Positions 6,749-17,124 are shown, counted from the first letter of the stretch. The stretch: 36,528 nt of DNA from Candidatus Wallbacteria bacterium (GCA_016213845.1 JACQZN010000083.1:1-36528), one strand, 5' to 3'. Made by a program: numbers and translations. Notes: generated by a model from the sequence alone, not told the origin.

Positions 6749-9700
6749 GTGGACGCGTCGGACTCCGGAGCGGACCGGTCAGTGGAGCCGGCAGTAGCGG
6801 GCGCGGGTCCCGGTCCGGCTGCGCGCCCGCGGGTGCAGCCGTCTGCGTGGCTCAGATACGTACCGCTTCCGCTGCTTTCGGCGCTGCTGGCCCTTGCGCT
6901 CGCCCATCTGCCGATCCTGTCGGGACTGGAGCTCTTGACGTTCGATCTTCGTATGCGGCTCAGGCCTCAGCCGCCGCGATCGGAGGCGATCGTCTACTTC
7001 GACATCGACGACGCTGCGCTGCGGGAGCATGGCACGTGGCCGTGGCCCCGCGACACGATCGGCGCGATGCTGCGGTTGCTGACCCGCGCGGGCGCTCGTA
7101 GCATCCTGCTCGACATCGAGTACACGGAACCGTCGCGCGCCACGGTTGATCTGGGGGCGGTGGGAGCGGACCCGGTGGCCGACCTTGGCCGGCTGGAAGC
7201 CCGCCTGGCGTCCGTGCGGTCCAGCATCGAGAGCGCGAGGACAACGAGCGGGTCCCCCGTGGACATGGCCGGAGCGCTGGAGGAGTTGGAGCTCGAGGCA
7301 CGAGCGCTGGGGCACGCGCTGGAGAGGGGCCGCCAGCAGCACGATCTGCTGCTGGCAGCCGCGCTCGGTTCCTCGGGCATCGTCCACGGCGTGCTCCACA
7401 TCGACACGGATGGCCAACCTTCGCGCTCCGATCTGGAGGCGCGGCTCCTAGGACTTCTGACGCAGCAGCCAGGGGCCACGGTCGCCGAGGCAGCGGAGGC
7501 GTTGGGGGTCGCGTCATCGGTCGTGGAGCCACACCTGGAGCGGCTGCGAAGCGAAGCGCTCTGCGACGCCGCGGTGCGTTCCGTCGACGCTCACCCCGGG
7601 AAGCCCGTGGAGTGGCACATGAGCCGCTTGTTCTCGGCTCAGAGGATGCGGCCACTCCAGATGGCGCTCCGGGCGCTCCTGGAGCGGGAGCTGTCGATGG
7701 CGGAGCTGATGAAGCGCAGCGGTCGCCGCGCTCGCTCCGAAGATCGGCTCCGTCTGCGTAGCGCACGGGCCCTGACCCCGCCTCTGGCCGCGCTGGCCGG
7801 CGGGTTCCGGGCGCTTTCCTTCAGCAATGTCACGATGGACCAGGACGGGGTCGTGCGGAGCGTGCCGCTGCTGTGGCGTGCCCGGCAGGGAACTCTGAGG
7901 CAGCCCGGGCTGATGCTGGCGCTGGACTGGGCCGGCGCGCTCGACGGCGAGCTGGAGGTGGTCGAAGGGCCTGCCATCGCCTTCGCGGACAGGGACGGCC
8001 GCCGATGGGAGATCCCCGTCGACGAACACGGCGACTTGCTGATCAACTGGACGCACTCCGTGGGCGGCTTCCCGCACTACTCGGCAGGCGGGCTGCGGGA
8101 TGCTCTGGCGCTCGAGTTGGCTCACGTGGAGAACCTGCGCCGGCTCGACAGCACAGGAAGCGGCGAGCGGCTCTCGCGGCTGTCCTCGGAGAACCCCTGG
8201 TGGACGAGCGTGGCCGCCAATGCGCCCTCGAGCGCCGCCGGCTCTGCCGCCGTCGTCGAGCTCCAGGCCATCGAACGCGTGATCCTGAGCAACGCCGAGG
8301 AGCAGCTCAGGATGCTGGAGCGCAGTGCGGGCCGCAGCCTGGCCGCGACCTCCGCCGGCAGCGGCGATCCTCGCATGGCGAGACGCCGCGAGCGCATGGC
8401 GCTCATCGGCCAGCGGCTGGAGTTCGCCCGGCGCGCGCGCCGCCAGCTGGCGGCCGCCCACGATCAGGTTGCTGCGCTGGCTCGCGACCGCATCGTTCTC
8501 ATCGGCGCCTCTGCCACCGGCCTGGGCGATCTGGCTCAGACGCCCTACGAGAAGGACCATCCCGGAATTGGAGTCCATGCCAACGTGCTGAACACCCTCC
8601 TGACCGGGCGCCACCTGCGGCGCGCCGGCCCGTGGGTCGAGCTCGCCCTTGTCCTGCTGCTGGTGACCGTCAGCTCGGTGGCTATCCTCGGCACTCGCCT
8701 GCGAATTGCCGCGACCGTCAGCGCGGGAATTTTTGGCGCGCAGCTGGTCGTGGCGCAATCGGCGCTGGCAGGACACGGGCTCTGGATTCCCGTGGTTTCG
8801 CCCTGTCTTGCCCTGGCGCTGAACAGTGTGGTGATGCTGGCCCATCGGTACTTCAGCGAGTACCTGGAGCGCCAGCAGATCGAACGTATGTTCGGCTACT
8901 ACCTCTCCCGGGAGGTGATTGACCAGCTCAAGGCCGATCCCTCGCGCCTGCGCCGCGGCGGACAGGAGGTCGAAATCACGGCGCTCTTCACCGACCTCGC
9001 GGGCTTCAGCACCGTCTCCGAGCAGCTGACGCCACAGCAGGTCGTCGAGTTCATCAACGACTACCTGGGCGACTGCACCGAGGTGCTGATGGAGTACCAG
9101 GGAACGCTGGAGCGCTACGAGGGAGATGCCATCCGCGCGATGTTCGGGGCACCGGTGCGGCAGGGCGATCACGCCGTCAGAGCCTGCCACGCCAGCCTCG
9201 CCATCCAGGAGGTGGTCCGCAAGTTGCGCGAGCGGTACCGAAGCACCGGCGGCCCCGAGCTGGGCATGCGGATCGGGTTGAACACGGGCCGGGCAGTCGT
9301 GGGCAACATCGGGGCTCGCAACCGCTTCAACTTCACGATGATGGGCGACTCAGTGAACCTGGCGGCGCGGTTGGAGGGGGCCAACAAGTTCTTCGGCACC
9401 TCGATTCTCATCGGCGAGGCGACCTTCGAGCAGGCCCGCCATGCCATCGAAGCCCTCGAAGTGGACCGAATTCGAGTCGCCGGCCGCGTTACCGCGCTCG
9501 GCATCTATGAGCTCCTGGCGCGCAAGGGCGAGGCCACTCCCCGGCAGCTCGAGCGGGCTGCGGCCTACGCCGGGGCGCTCTCGCTCTATCGCACTCGCCG
9601 GTTCACCGAGGCGGCTCGGCGCTTCGACGAGATTGACACGCAGCTGGGCCCAGACCCGACTTCCAGGGCCATGGCCGCGCGTTCTGCCGAGTACGCCGCG

Positions 9701-9751
9701 ACGCCGCCGCCGGCGGAGTGGGACGGCGTCTACGTGCTCAAGGGGAAGTAG
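6749..9751 (+). CDS. CHASE2-domain class III adenylate/guanylate cyclase
   Basis: 1000 residues from a GTG 9 bases after the previous stop. Order: an N-terminal TM helix (about 33-55); a long extracytoplasmic CHASE2 sensor opening with LLTFDLRMRLRP and IVYFDIDDAAL and closing with DRIVLIGASATGLGDLAQTP and HPGIGVHANVLNTLLTG; three TM helices (about 629-697); a linker; and a class III cyclase domain (about 740-925). Catalytic features: ALFTDLAGFS (metal Asp), RYEGDAIRAMFG (second metal Asp), GLNTGRAVVGNIG and MMGDSVNLAARLEG (transition-state Asn and Arg). The usual substrate-specifying Lys before YxGDA is Arg, so ATP versus GTP preference is uncertain. The C-terminus (LYRTRRF...PPPAEWDGVYVL) is normal for this family. 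The sensor is much enlarged, with a winged-helix-like stretch (about 233-272) and Ala/Arg-rich helices (about 450-560). It is probably the signalling output of the operon. Confidence 0.93.
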   Translation: MDASDSGADRSVEPAVAGAGPGPAARPRVQPSAWLRYVPLPLLSALLALALAHLPILSGLELLTFDLRMRLRPQPPRSEAIVYFDIDDAALREHGTWPWPRDTIGAMLRLLTRAGARSILLDIEYTEPSRATVDLGAVGADPVADLGRLEARLASVRSSIESARTTSGSPVDMAGALEELELEARALGHALERGRQQHDLLLAAALGSSGIVHGVLHIDTDGQPSRSDLEARLLGLLTQQPGATVAEAAEALGVASSVVEPHLERLRSEALCDAAVRSVDAHPGKPVEWHMSRLFSAQRMRPLQMALRALLERELSMAELMKRSGRRARSEDRLRLRSARALTPPLAALAGGFRALSFSNVTMDQDGVVRSVPLLWRARQGTLRQPGLMLALDWAGALDGELEVVEGPAIAFADRDGRRWEIPVDEHGDLLINWTHSVGGFPHYSAGGLRDALALELAHVENLRRLDSTGSGERLSRLSSENPWWTSVAANAPSSAAGSAAVVELQAIERVILSNAEEQLRMLERSAGRSLAATSAGSGDPRMARRRERMALIGQRLEFARRARRQLAAAHDQVAALARDRIVLIGASATGLGDLAQTPYEKDHPGIGVHANVLNTLLTGRHLRRAGPWVELALVLLLVTVSSVAILGTRLRIAATVSAGIFGAQLVVAQSALAGHGLWIPVVSPCLALALNSVVMLAHRYFSEYLERQQIERMFGYYLSREVIDQLKADPSRLRRGGQEVEITALFTDLAGFSTVSEQLTPQQVVEFINDYLGDCTEVLMEYQGTLERYEGDAIRAMFGAPVRQGDHAVRACHASLAIQEVVRKLRERYRSTGGPELGMRIGLNTGRAVVGNIGARNRFNFTMMGDSVNLAARLEGANKFFGTSILIGEATFEQARHAIEALEVDRIRVAGRVTALGIYELLARKGEATPRQLERAAAYAGALSLYRTRRFTEAARRFDEIDTQLGPDPTSRAMAARSAEYAATPPPAEWDGVYVLKGK

Positions 9752-9772
9752 GGCTCCTCGCCGCCGGGCCGG

Positions 9773-11484
9773 TCACGGCTTCGCGACGGGCACCGTCAGC
9801 CGGAAGAGCGCGCCGCCCCCCGGATTGTCGTGGACGGAGACGCTGCCGCCGTGCGACTTGGCGACGAGTGTGGCCAGGTGGAGGCCCAACCCGTAGCCTG
9901 TGCGACCGCCGCCCCCTCGCATCTCGAGCGTGCCGAACTTGCGGAAGACGGTCTCCCGGAACTGGGCCGGCACGCCGGGTCCCCGGTCTGCGACGTCCAC
10001 GGTGACTTGGTCGGGGTCCAGGGTCAGCCGGACTTCTATGGCGGTCTCGGCCGGGCAGTACCGGAGCGCGTTCGACAGGAAGTTCTCGAGAGTGCGGCGA
10101 ACCATCTTGGCGTCGGCCACCACCGGGCAGGGCGGCCCGTCCTCGACCCGGATGTGCACGTTGCGCAGCGCGGCCAGCTCACCCAGGATGTTGGCTGCCT
10201 CGCGGCCCAGGATCCTCAAGTCCACCAGCTCCAATGCTGGCTTCAGCTCGCCGCTCTCGAGGCGGCAGACATCAAGAACGTCGTCGAGCAGTTGCTGCAT
10301 GTAATCCGCGGAGCGGGCGGCCGCCATCAGTAGGCGAGGCAATCGCTCCTTCGTGTCGTCGACGGCCTCCCCCTTGAGGAACTGGATGGCGATCTTGAGG
10401 TTGCCCAGCGGATTACGCAGGTCATGAATGATGAGGGAGAAGAGATCTTCCTTGAGGGCGATGAGGCGTCGCAAGTCGTCGGAGGCCTGCCGGATGAGGA
10501 CGTCGCCTTCGCGCACCTTGCCGCTGAGGGCCGCGAGCAGGCTCTTGGTGAAGGCCGGGCACGTCATCAGCTGGTCGAAGTCATCGCGCCGCAGCACGAC
10601 CGCCCGCACGCGCGTGAGGGCGGTGACGGTGGCGCTGCGGGGCGAAGAGTCGATGAGCGCCAGCTCCCCGAGGCAGGCTCCGGGCCCGCGCTGCACCACT
10701 TCCTGGTGGCTCCGGACGACGCTGACCGTGCCTTCGAGGACGACGAAGGCCTCGTCGCCCGGATCACCTTCCCGCATCAACACCTGGTCCGGGAGGAACT
10801 CGACCACGTTCCCGGAAGAGGCCAGCTCCTCGAGGTCTTGGGGGGAGAGCCGGGCGAACATCGAGATTCGTCCGAGGCTCTGGATCAGTGCGGCGGAGTC
10901 GTCTCTCTCGACCATGATAGGAAGCATCGGAGAGCCACGTTGGGGCTCCTGCTCGGGACATGGCACTCTAGCACCGCCGGGCCCACCGGGACAAGTGAGG
11001 AGGGCGTCCGGCCCCTGGCGCAGAAGGCGGGCGAGCTGACGGCGCACGGCGTGGAGGGCGGCGGGCAGGGCGGCGGCGACCGGGTCGGAGAGCTGTGCGC
11101 CTGGCTCGAACCCCAGCGCCTCCACGCCCACGAGCACCACAGGGGACGGCCGGCCCCCGAGGAGCTCGCAGAGCCCAAGTGCCTCGGCCAGGCCGGTTCC
11201 GTGGGCGGAGAATCGTGCTTCTCCCCGGGGGAGCAGGTCGGAGGCGTCCGGCGACAGCTCGCGCGTGAGGAGCGTTCCTGGGCGGCCCGTCCCGCGGATG
11301 GCGTCGACGAGGATGGCGGCCGTCGAGCTGGCCAGGAGCTCGGCCAGCGCCGCGCCGTCGCCGTCGAACTCGACGGGCTCGACGCCGGCGGGGCAGCTCG
11401 CGGCGAGCCGGGCGATCACTGTGGGACCGAAGGCGTCGTCGCCTCGCAGTCGGCTCCCGATGCCGATGACGCGGATGCGCGGGC

Positions 11485-11488
<4 letters not shown>
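9773..11488 (-). CDS. Fusion frame: NiFe-hydrogenase maturation endopeptidase + cNMP-binding histidine kinase
   Basis: One uninterrupted frame of 571 residues. Residues 1-150 are a HycI/HyaD-type endopeptidase, opening IRVIGIGSRLRGDDAFGP, with VDAIRGTG and a later SAHGTGLAEAL carrying the second family His. These enzymes trim the large-subunit C-terminus after nickel insertion. A Gly/Pro/Arg-rich linker (about 157-187) leads, with no stop, into a cNMP-binding domain (about 195-310; GELAL and PRSATV keep the Glu and Arg that bind cyclic nucleotide). Then come HisKA (phospho-acceptor His in IIHDLRNPLGN) and a HATPase (ENFLSNALRY, VADRGPGVP, GYGLGLHL). The ATG at 11488 overlaps the large-subunit stop (ATGA). 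An internal ATG at 10927 could also yield a 384-residue kinase, but I see no strong Shine-Dalgarno there. No receiver or TM is present. No cognate response regulator lies in the window. If the junction is an assembly error, these would be two genes. Confidence 0.85.
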
Positions 11489-12773
<1,285 letters not shown>

Positions 12774-12777
<4 letters not shown>

Positions 12778-13553
12778 GATCGGTCACCTCTTTGGCGGGC
12801 GGCCTCGTCCTTGAACGGTCTGGAGCCGACGTTGAACTTCTCGAACAGCTGGGCCACTTGCTCGCCTGTGCGGTCCTGAGCGCGGAGCCGGGCCGCAAGC
12901 GCTTTCGTGTTGCAGGATTCCTTTGGACCGAAGCAGCCGTAGCAGGCCCTGCGGAAGTCGGGGCAGAGGGCGCCGCACCCTCCGTGGGTGACCGGGCCCA
13001 GGCACGGCTCTCCGCGCGCGACCATGACGCAGACGATGCCGCGCCGCTTGCACTCGACGCAGACGGACTCGTCGGGGAGCTGGGGGCGGCGGCCGCGCAG
13101 CAGGCTGACGATGAGCTCCAGGAGGTGGGCCTTGGAGATTGGACAGCCCCGGAGCTGGAAGTCGACCGGCACATGGGCGGCAATCGGCGTGGAGGTGGCG
13201 AGCGTGCGGATGTAGTCGGGAGTGGCGTAGACCGCGCGGATGAACTCGTCGGAGTCGGCCAGGTTTCGCAGCGCCTGGACTCCGCCGGCCGTCGCGCAGG
13301 CGCCGATGGAGACCAGGAAGCGGGAGCGCTTTCGGATGTCGAGGAGCTCCTCGAGCTGGGCCGGTGCGCTGACGGAGCCCTCCACGATCGACACGTCGAA
13401 CTGTCCCTGGAGCGCCAGCCGGCGTGCCTCGGGGAAGTAGGCGATGTCGACCGCGGCGTCGACCGCCAGGAGCTCGTCCTCGCAGTCCAGGAGCGTGAGC
13501 TGGCAGCCGTCGCAGGAGGCGAACTTGAAGACGCCAAGCCTTGGGCGGGACAT
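12774..13553 (-). CDS. hydD: NiFe hydrogenase small (delta) subunit
   Basis: 259 residues. The N-terminal FASCDGCQLTLLD provides the CxxC of the proximal iron-sulfur cluster. VSIGACATAGGVQAL and LRGCPISKAHLLELI are typical of the flavodoxin-like small-subunit domain. Further cysteines occur in CVECKRRGIVC, GEPCLGPVTHGGCGALCPDF and RACYGCFGP. These suit three [4Fe-4S] clusters, as in groups 3b and 3d. There is no Tat signal and no C-terminal membrane anchor, so the enzyme is cytoplasmic. The gene starts three bases after the stop of the beta/gamma fusion and overlaps the large-subunit start by four bases. Its job is to pass electrons between the NiFe site and the beta/gamma subunit. Confidence 0.93.
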
Positions 13554-13556
13554 GGT

Positions 13557-15596
13557 TCAGATCCCCTCCTTCCAGAAGGTGTGCTCCACGGCCGGCAGCG
13601 GAAACACGGGCCCGTCCTTGCAAATGAAGTGGGGGCCGTACTGGCAGTGGCCGCAGAAGCCGACCGCGCACTTCATGTTGCGCTCCATGGAGACGTGGAT
13701 GTCCTGGGGTGCCAGGCCGAGCTTCAGGAGGTCGCGCACCGAGAATCGCATCATCACCTCGGGGCCACAGAGCATGGCGATCGTTCGGGCGTCGGGGGCC
13801 GGTGCAAGGCCTTTGAAGAGCGTGGTGACGACGCCGACCCGGCCCGTCCAGTCGGGGCCGGCGGTGTCTACCGTGACCTTGACCTCGATGCCGTTGGCGG
13901 CCGAGGACCAGGCGAGCAAATCCCGGGCGAAGAGCATGTCCTCCGGGGTGCGGGCGCCGTAGAGAAGCTGTACGCGGCCGTAGGCCTGGCGGTCTGCCAT
14001 CACGGAGTAGAGGGCGGGCCGCAGCGGGGCGAGACCGATACCGCCGGCGACGATGAGGAGGTCCTTGCCTCGGGCGCACTCCAGCGGCCACGAGGAGCCA
14101 AACGGTCCTCTCAGTCCAATGATCGACCCGGCGGTCAGTGATTGCAATGCGTGCGTGACCGAACCGACGGCGCGGATGGTGTGGGAGAGCTGCCCATGGT
14201 TTGCGGGCGAGGACGAGATCGATATGGCGCACTCGCCGACGCCGGGCAGGCTGAGCATGTTGAACTGGCCGGGCTCGAAGCCGAAGCGCTGCCGGTCGGC
14301 GGGGTTCTCGAGCTCCAGCTTGAGCGTGAAGGTGTCGGCTGTTTCGGCGTTGACGGCGCGGACCCGGGCGGGCACCGGGACCATGGAGCCGTCCTCGAGC
14401 GAGGGGCGGCACGCTGGCGGGGGATCTGTGGGGCTGGCGGCGAGCAATCGCCGGTTGGCCTGGATGCGGGCCGCGGTCTCGCGGCTGTCGTGCATGGGGG
14501 CTTCGCGGATGCGCTGGGCTTCGCGAGTGATGTCGATGCCGGTCGGGCACCAGGTGATGCAACGGCCGCAACCGACGCAGCCGCTGGTTCCGAATTGCTC
14601 GTACCAGCTGGAGAGCTTGTGAGTCATCCACTGGCGGTAGCGATCCCGAGTAGCGGGGCGAAAGTTGCCGCCGTGCACGCGGGAGAAGTCTGCCGTGAAG
14701 CAGGAGTCCCACTTCCGGACCCGGGAGGCGCCCGGGCCCGAGAGGTCGCTGGTCTCGACGGTCGTGCTGCAGAAGCATGTGGGGCAGGTGAGCGTGCAGT
14801 TGGCGCAGCCAAGGCAGCGGCTGGCGACCTCGTCCCAGATGGGGTTCTCCAGGTTGCTGGCGAGCACGAGTGCGAGGCCTTCGAGCTCGAGCTGGCGTCC
14901 CATGCGGCCCGATGCGGCGTCGACGGCGGTGGTTGCCGCGCTGACCGCAGTGGTGGGAGCCGGGGAGGCGCCGGCAGCGGCGAGCAGCTCTCGTCCCTCT
15001 TCGGTGGCGGCTTCGGCGACGAAGCCGTCGTCGAGCTCGGTGAGGGCGATATCGTGGCCTAGCCGGTGGCGGGGGCCCGTGTTCATCGAGGCGCAGAAGC
15101 AGGTGCCGCCGGGCTCCGTGCAGTTGACGCCGATGAAGAGGACGTCCTCGCGCCGGCGTCGATAGTGGGGGTCGGTGAACGGGCCTCCGAGGAGCACGCG
15201 GTCCTGGATATGGATTGCTGCGAGCTCGCAGGCGCGGATGCCGAGCAGAGCCAGCTTCTCCGTGGGAGCTTCCGGCGCGGCCCAGCGGACGCCGTCGGTG
15301 GTCGCCGCGACGGTCACCTCGGGCTGGTGGAGAAATCGCTTCCAGGAGTGCGGGCCGACGACGTGACCGAACAGCCGCGTGTCGGCGCGGCGCCGGAGCC
15401 GGTAGCGGCCTGGGGACTGCTCATCGCCCCAGCCCTCCGGGAGCTGATCGACTCGCGAGAGGTCGTCGTAGACGATGGCGTCATCGCGCACCCGGGGGCC
15501 GAGCGTCCTGTAGCCTCGTGCCAAGAGCGCGTCGAGCAGGCCTTGAAGTCCAGCGCGGTTTAGCCAAAGTGGGCGCTGGACATCCTGGGCGCTCAC
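13557..15596 (-). CDS. Fused hydrogenase beta+gamma subunit (HydB-HydG): Fe-S and FAD/NAD(P) module
   Basis: 679 residues. The first about 380 are a HydB-type subunit: LGIRACELAAIHIQDRVLL, GGTCFCASM, then two ferredoxin-type motifs, CLGCANCTLTCPTCFC (about 259) and CVGCGRCITWCPTGID (about 338). From about residue 400 it is a HydG-type FAD/NAD(P) oxidoreductase: FEPGQFNMLSLPGVGE (FAD), LLIVAGGIGLAPLRP (nucleotide binding) and a C-terminal [2Fe-2S] site CAVGFCGHC (about 640) with a fourth Cys downstream. In the archaeal sulfhydrogenases and most bacterial group 3b operons known to me, these are two proteins of about 340 and 280 residues. The linker (about 370-400) is ordinary. The GTG start overlaps the stop of the cNMP-domain gene (GTGA). 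The protein should carry electrons between NAD(P)H and the hydrogenase small subunit. Confidence 0.92.
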   Translation of the reverse strand: MSAQDVQRPLWLNRAGLQGLLDALLARGYRTLGPRVRDDAIVYDDLSRVDQLPEGWGDEQSPGRYRLRRRADTRLFGHVVGPHSWKRFLHQPEVTVAATTDGVRWAAPEAPTEKLALLGIRACELAAIHIQDRVLLGGPFTDPHYRRRREDVLFIGVNCTEPGGTCFCASMNTGPRHRLGHDIALTELDDGFVAEAATEEGRELLAAAGASPAPTTAVSAATTAVDAASGRMGRQLELEGLALVLASNLENPIWDEVASRCLGCANCTLTCPTCFCSTTVETSDLSGPGASRVRKWDSCFTADFSRVHGGNFRPATRDRYRQWMTHKLSSWYEQFGTSGCVGCGRCITWCPTGIDITREAQRIREAPMHDSRETAARIQANRRLLAASPTDPPPACRPSLEDGSMVPVPARVRAVNAETADTFTLKLELENPADRQRFGFEPGQFNMLSLPGVGECAISISSSPANHGQLSHTIRAVGSVTHALQSLTAGSIIGLRGPFGSSWPLECARGKDLLIVAGGIGLAPLRPALYSVMADRQAYGRVQLLYGARTPEDMLFARDLLAWSSAANGIEVKVTVDTAGPDWTGRVGVVTTLFKGLAPAPDARTIAMLCGPEVMMRFSVRDLLKLGLAPQDIHVSMERNMKCAVGFCGHCQYGPHFICKDGPVFPLPAVEHTFWKEGI

Positions 15597-16072
15597 ACAT
15601 CCTCCGGCCTGGGCTCGCCGGGGATGCCGTAAAGGTCGAGCAACTGCAACCGCATCGCCGCCAACCGCGAGGCCAGGACCTGGTTGAACCCCGATGCTAT
15701 GCGATACCCGAGCTCCAGGTCCGTCTCGCAGACCTGGCGCAATCGCTGCCCGCCAAGTACCAGCGCCGTGACGGGCTCCAGCGCCCGCGCGGCCGCGGTC
15801 TCCTCATGGGGTGGGACGAAGGCGGACCATCCAAACACCTCGCCCTTTCCGACCGTCATCGTGGTCTGGACGCCGCGGCCCGGGACCGCGATCTCGATGG
15901 CTACGCGACCTTCGAGGACGAAGTAGACGTCGCGCGCGTCCTCTCCCTCCTGAAAGACGACTCTCCCGGCCGGGAAGCAGACGCTGCTCGAGACAGCCGC
16001 CAGTCTGCCCAGCTGGGCTTTCGAAATCCCCTTGAAGAACGAGAGTCCGGCAAGTTCCTCGAGGCTGCTCAT
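15593..16072 (-). CDS. Cyclic-nucleotide-binding-fold protein without HTH, binding motif degenerate
   Basis: 159 residues, first gene of the hydrogenase operon. The start is the ATG at 16072, which has a perfect AAGGAGG (16084-16078) five bases upstream; 24 further codons upstream are open but not needed. The sequence follows the cNMP beta-roll: FFKGISKAQLGRLAAVSSSV, FQEGEDARDVYFVLEGRVAIE, GKGEVFGWSAFVPPHEETAAARAL. In cAMP or cGMP binders the cassette reads GE...RxA. Here Glu is replaced by Trp (FGWSA) and the Arg position by Glu (EETAA), so canonical nucleotide binding is unlikely. There is no C-terminal helix-turn-helix, so it is not a CRP-type transcription factor. It may be a structural or redox-sensing accessory of the hydrogenase. 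The stop overlaps the HydB-HydG start. Confidence 0.85.
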   Translation of the reverse strand: MSSLEELAGLSFFKGISKAQLGRLAAVSSSVCFPAGRVVFQEGEDARDVYFVLEGRVAIEIAVPGRGVQTTMTVGKGEVFGWSAFVPPHEETAAARALEPVTALVLGGQRLRQVCETDLELGYRIASGFNQVLASRLAAMRLQLLDLYGIPGEPRPEDV

Positions 16073-16162
16073 CGAGGCCTCCTTCTGCTGCCGACGGACC
16101 GTCTCCGGCACCGCATAACCCGTACCACCGAGATTGTGGCGCAACTCGGGGACGGAAAACTA

Positions 16163-16175
16163 GGACAGATTGTCC
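16163..16175. promoter_or_regulatory. Palindrome upstream of the hydrogenase operon
   Basis: GGACA-GAT-TGTCC, perfect 5-bp arms with a 3-base spacer, lies about 90 bases upstream of the first hydrogenase-operon start and inside the short gap after the TolB-like gene upstream. Position and symmetry suit an operator. No regulator can be named, and a short palindrome like this can arise by chance. Confidence 0.25.
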
Positions 16176-16203
16176 GCCACTGGCAGCCCCGGGGGGACTA
16201 TCG

Positions 16204-17118
16204 CTACGGCATGGGTCCGCACCAGGCCGGTTCTCGGCACTCCTCGAGCGGCAAGTCGAGGGTTCGCGCCGTACTCTCGGTTACCTTCTGGACGGTGAGC
16301 CGGCATCGGCCGCCTTCGAGCAGCACGTAGGCGAGGCGCTCGGCGTCTGGGGAGAGGGCAGGTTCCAGGACCGGTCCCGGGCAGGGGAGCTGCACCGGTT
16401 TCCCGCCCGGCAGGTCCAGTCGCCAGAGGGACGGGGAGCCCGCGGAGTTGCTGACATAGAGGAGCGAGTCGCTGTCCAGCCAGAGCGGGTGGTGATTGTC
16501 GGCACCGTCCTCGAGGAGCTGGCTCGTCTGGCCCGTGCGGACGTCGACCGACCAGAGGGCTTCCTCGACGATGCCGCCTCGGCGTTCGGAGAAGCGGGCA
16601 TAGGCGATACGGCTGGCGTCGGGGGACCAGGCCGGCTGGAACTCCATTCCGGGCATCTGAAACCATGGGATGCGGGAAGGCGGCGGGAGCAGGAGGCAGA
16701 GCTGGGAGTCATCCTTGGGGACCGTGACCTGGCGGGCGGCGACGAGGCTTGCGCCGTCCGGGGACCAGGCGGGGCAGTCCCACATCACGCCGGGTTCGGC
16801 CGTTTCGAGCAGGGTCTCCGCGCGAGTGGCGAGGACGAGCGACCAGAGCTCACCCCGGTTCGTGGAGTAGACGAGCCTGCCGGCTGCCGCGCTGACGGCC
16901 GGGCGGCGCTTGTCGCGCGCCGAATGGGTCCACTGCTCCAGCCTCGTTCCATCCGGGCGCACGGAGAAGATTTGCCGGCCCTCGGCCGGACGCCTGCCGA
17001 TGAAAAAGATGCGTTCACTCTCAATGCGGGCGCCTGCAGGTGCGGCCAGCGACGTCAGGGCGCAGGCGAAGCCCGCTGCAACGAGCAGCTCCCCGGCCCA
17101 GCTGCGCGCGCTGCGCAC
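16204..17118 (-). CDS. Periplasmic TolB-like (PD40/WD40-like) beta-propeller protein
   Basis: 304 residues from a GTG with GAGGGA just upstream. It has a signal peptide (LLVAAGFACALTSLAAPAGA) and repeated PD40 blades: RQIFSVRPDGTRLEQWT, CPAWSPDGASLVAAR, PAWSPDASRIAYAR, PLWLDSDSLLYVS and PALSPDAERLAYVL. This matches the C-terminal propeller of TolB, but the TolB N-terminal domain is absent and there are no tol-pal genes nearby, so it is not TolB itself. Such propellers are protein-binding modules in the periplasm. It follows the phospholipase D-like gene by six bases, so the two form an operon. The binding partner is unknown. Confidence 0.8.
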   Translation of the reverse strand: MRSARSWAGELLVAAGFACALTSLAAPAGARIESERIFFIGRRPAEGRQIFSVRPDGTRLEQWTHSARDKRRPAVSAAAGRLVYSTNRGELWSLVLATRAETLLETAEPGVMWDCPAWSPDGASLVAARQVTVPKDDSQLCLLLPPPSRIPWFQMPGMEFQPAWSPDASRIAYARFSERRGGIVEEALWSVDVRTGQTSQLLEDGADNHHPLWLDSDSLLYVSNSAGSPSLWRLDLPGGKPVQLPCPGPVLEPALSPDAERLAYVLLEGGRCRLTVQKVTESTARTLDLPLEECREPAWCGPMP

Positions 17119-17124
17119 GCTCCC

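Noticed and set aside
7514..9190. Long open frame opposite the CHASE2 cyclase
   Set aside because: No recognisable motif, composition typical of antisense frames, and full overlap with a well-supported gene.
12784..14778. Long minus-strand frame overlapping the hydrogenase genes in another phase
   Set aside because: It overlaps the small subunit and the beta/gamma fusion, both of which carry clear cofactor motifs. The alternative frame is Arg/Pro-rich and has no motif.
15593..16072. CRP/FNR-type transcription regulator of the hydrogenase operon
   Set aside because: The protein ends about 35 residues after the beta-roll and has no helix-turn-helix, so it cannot be a classical CRP/FNR regulator.
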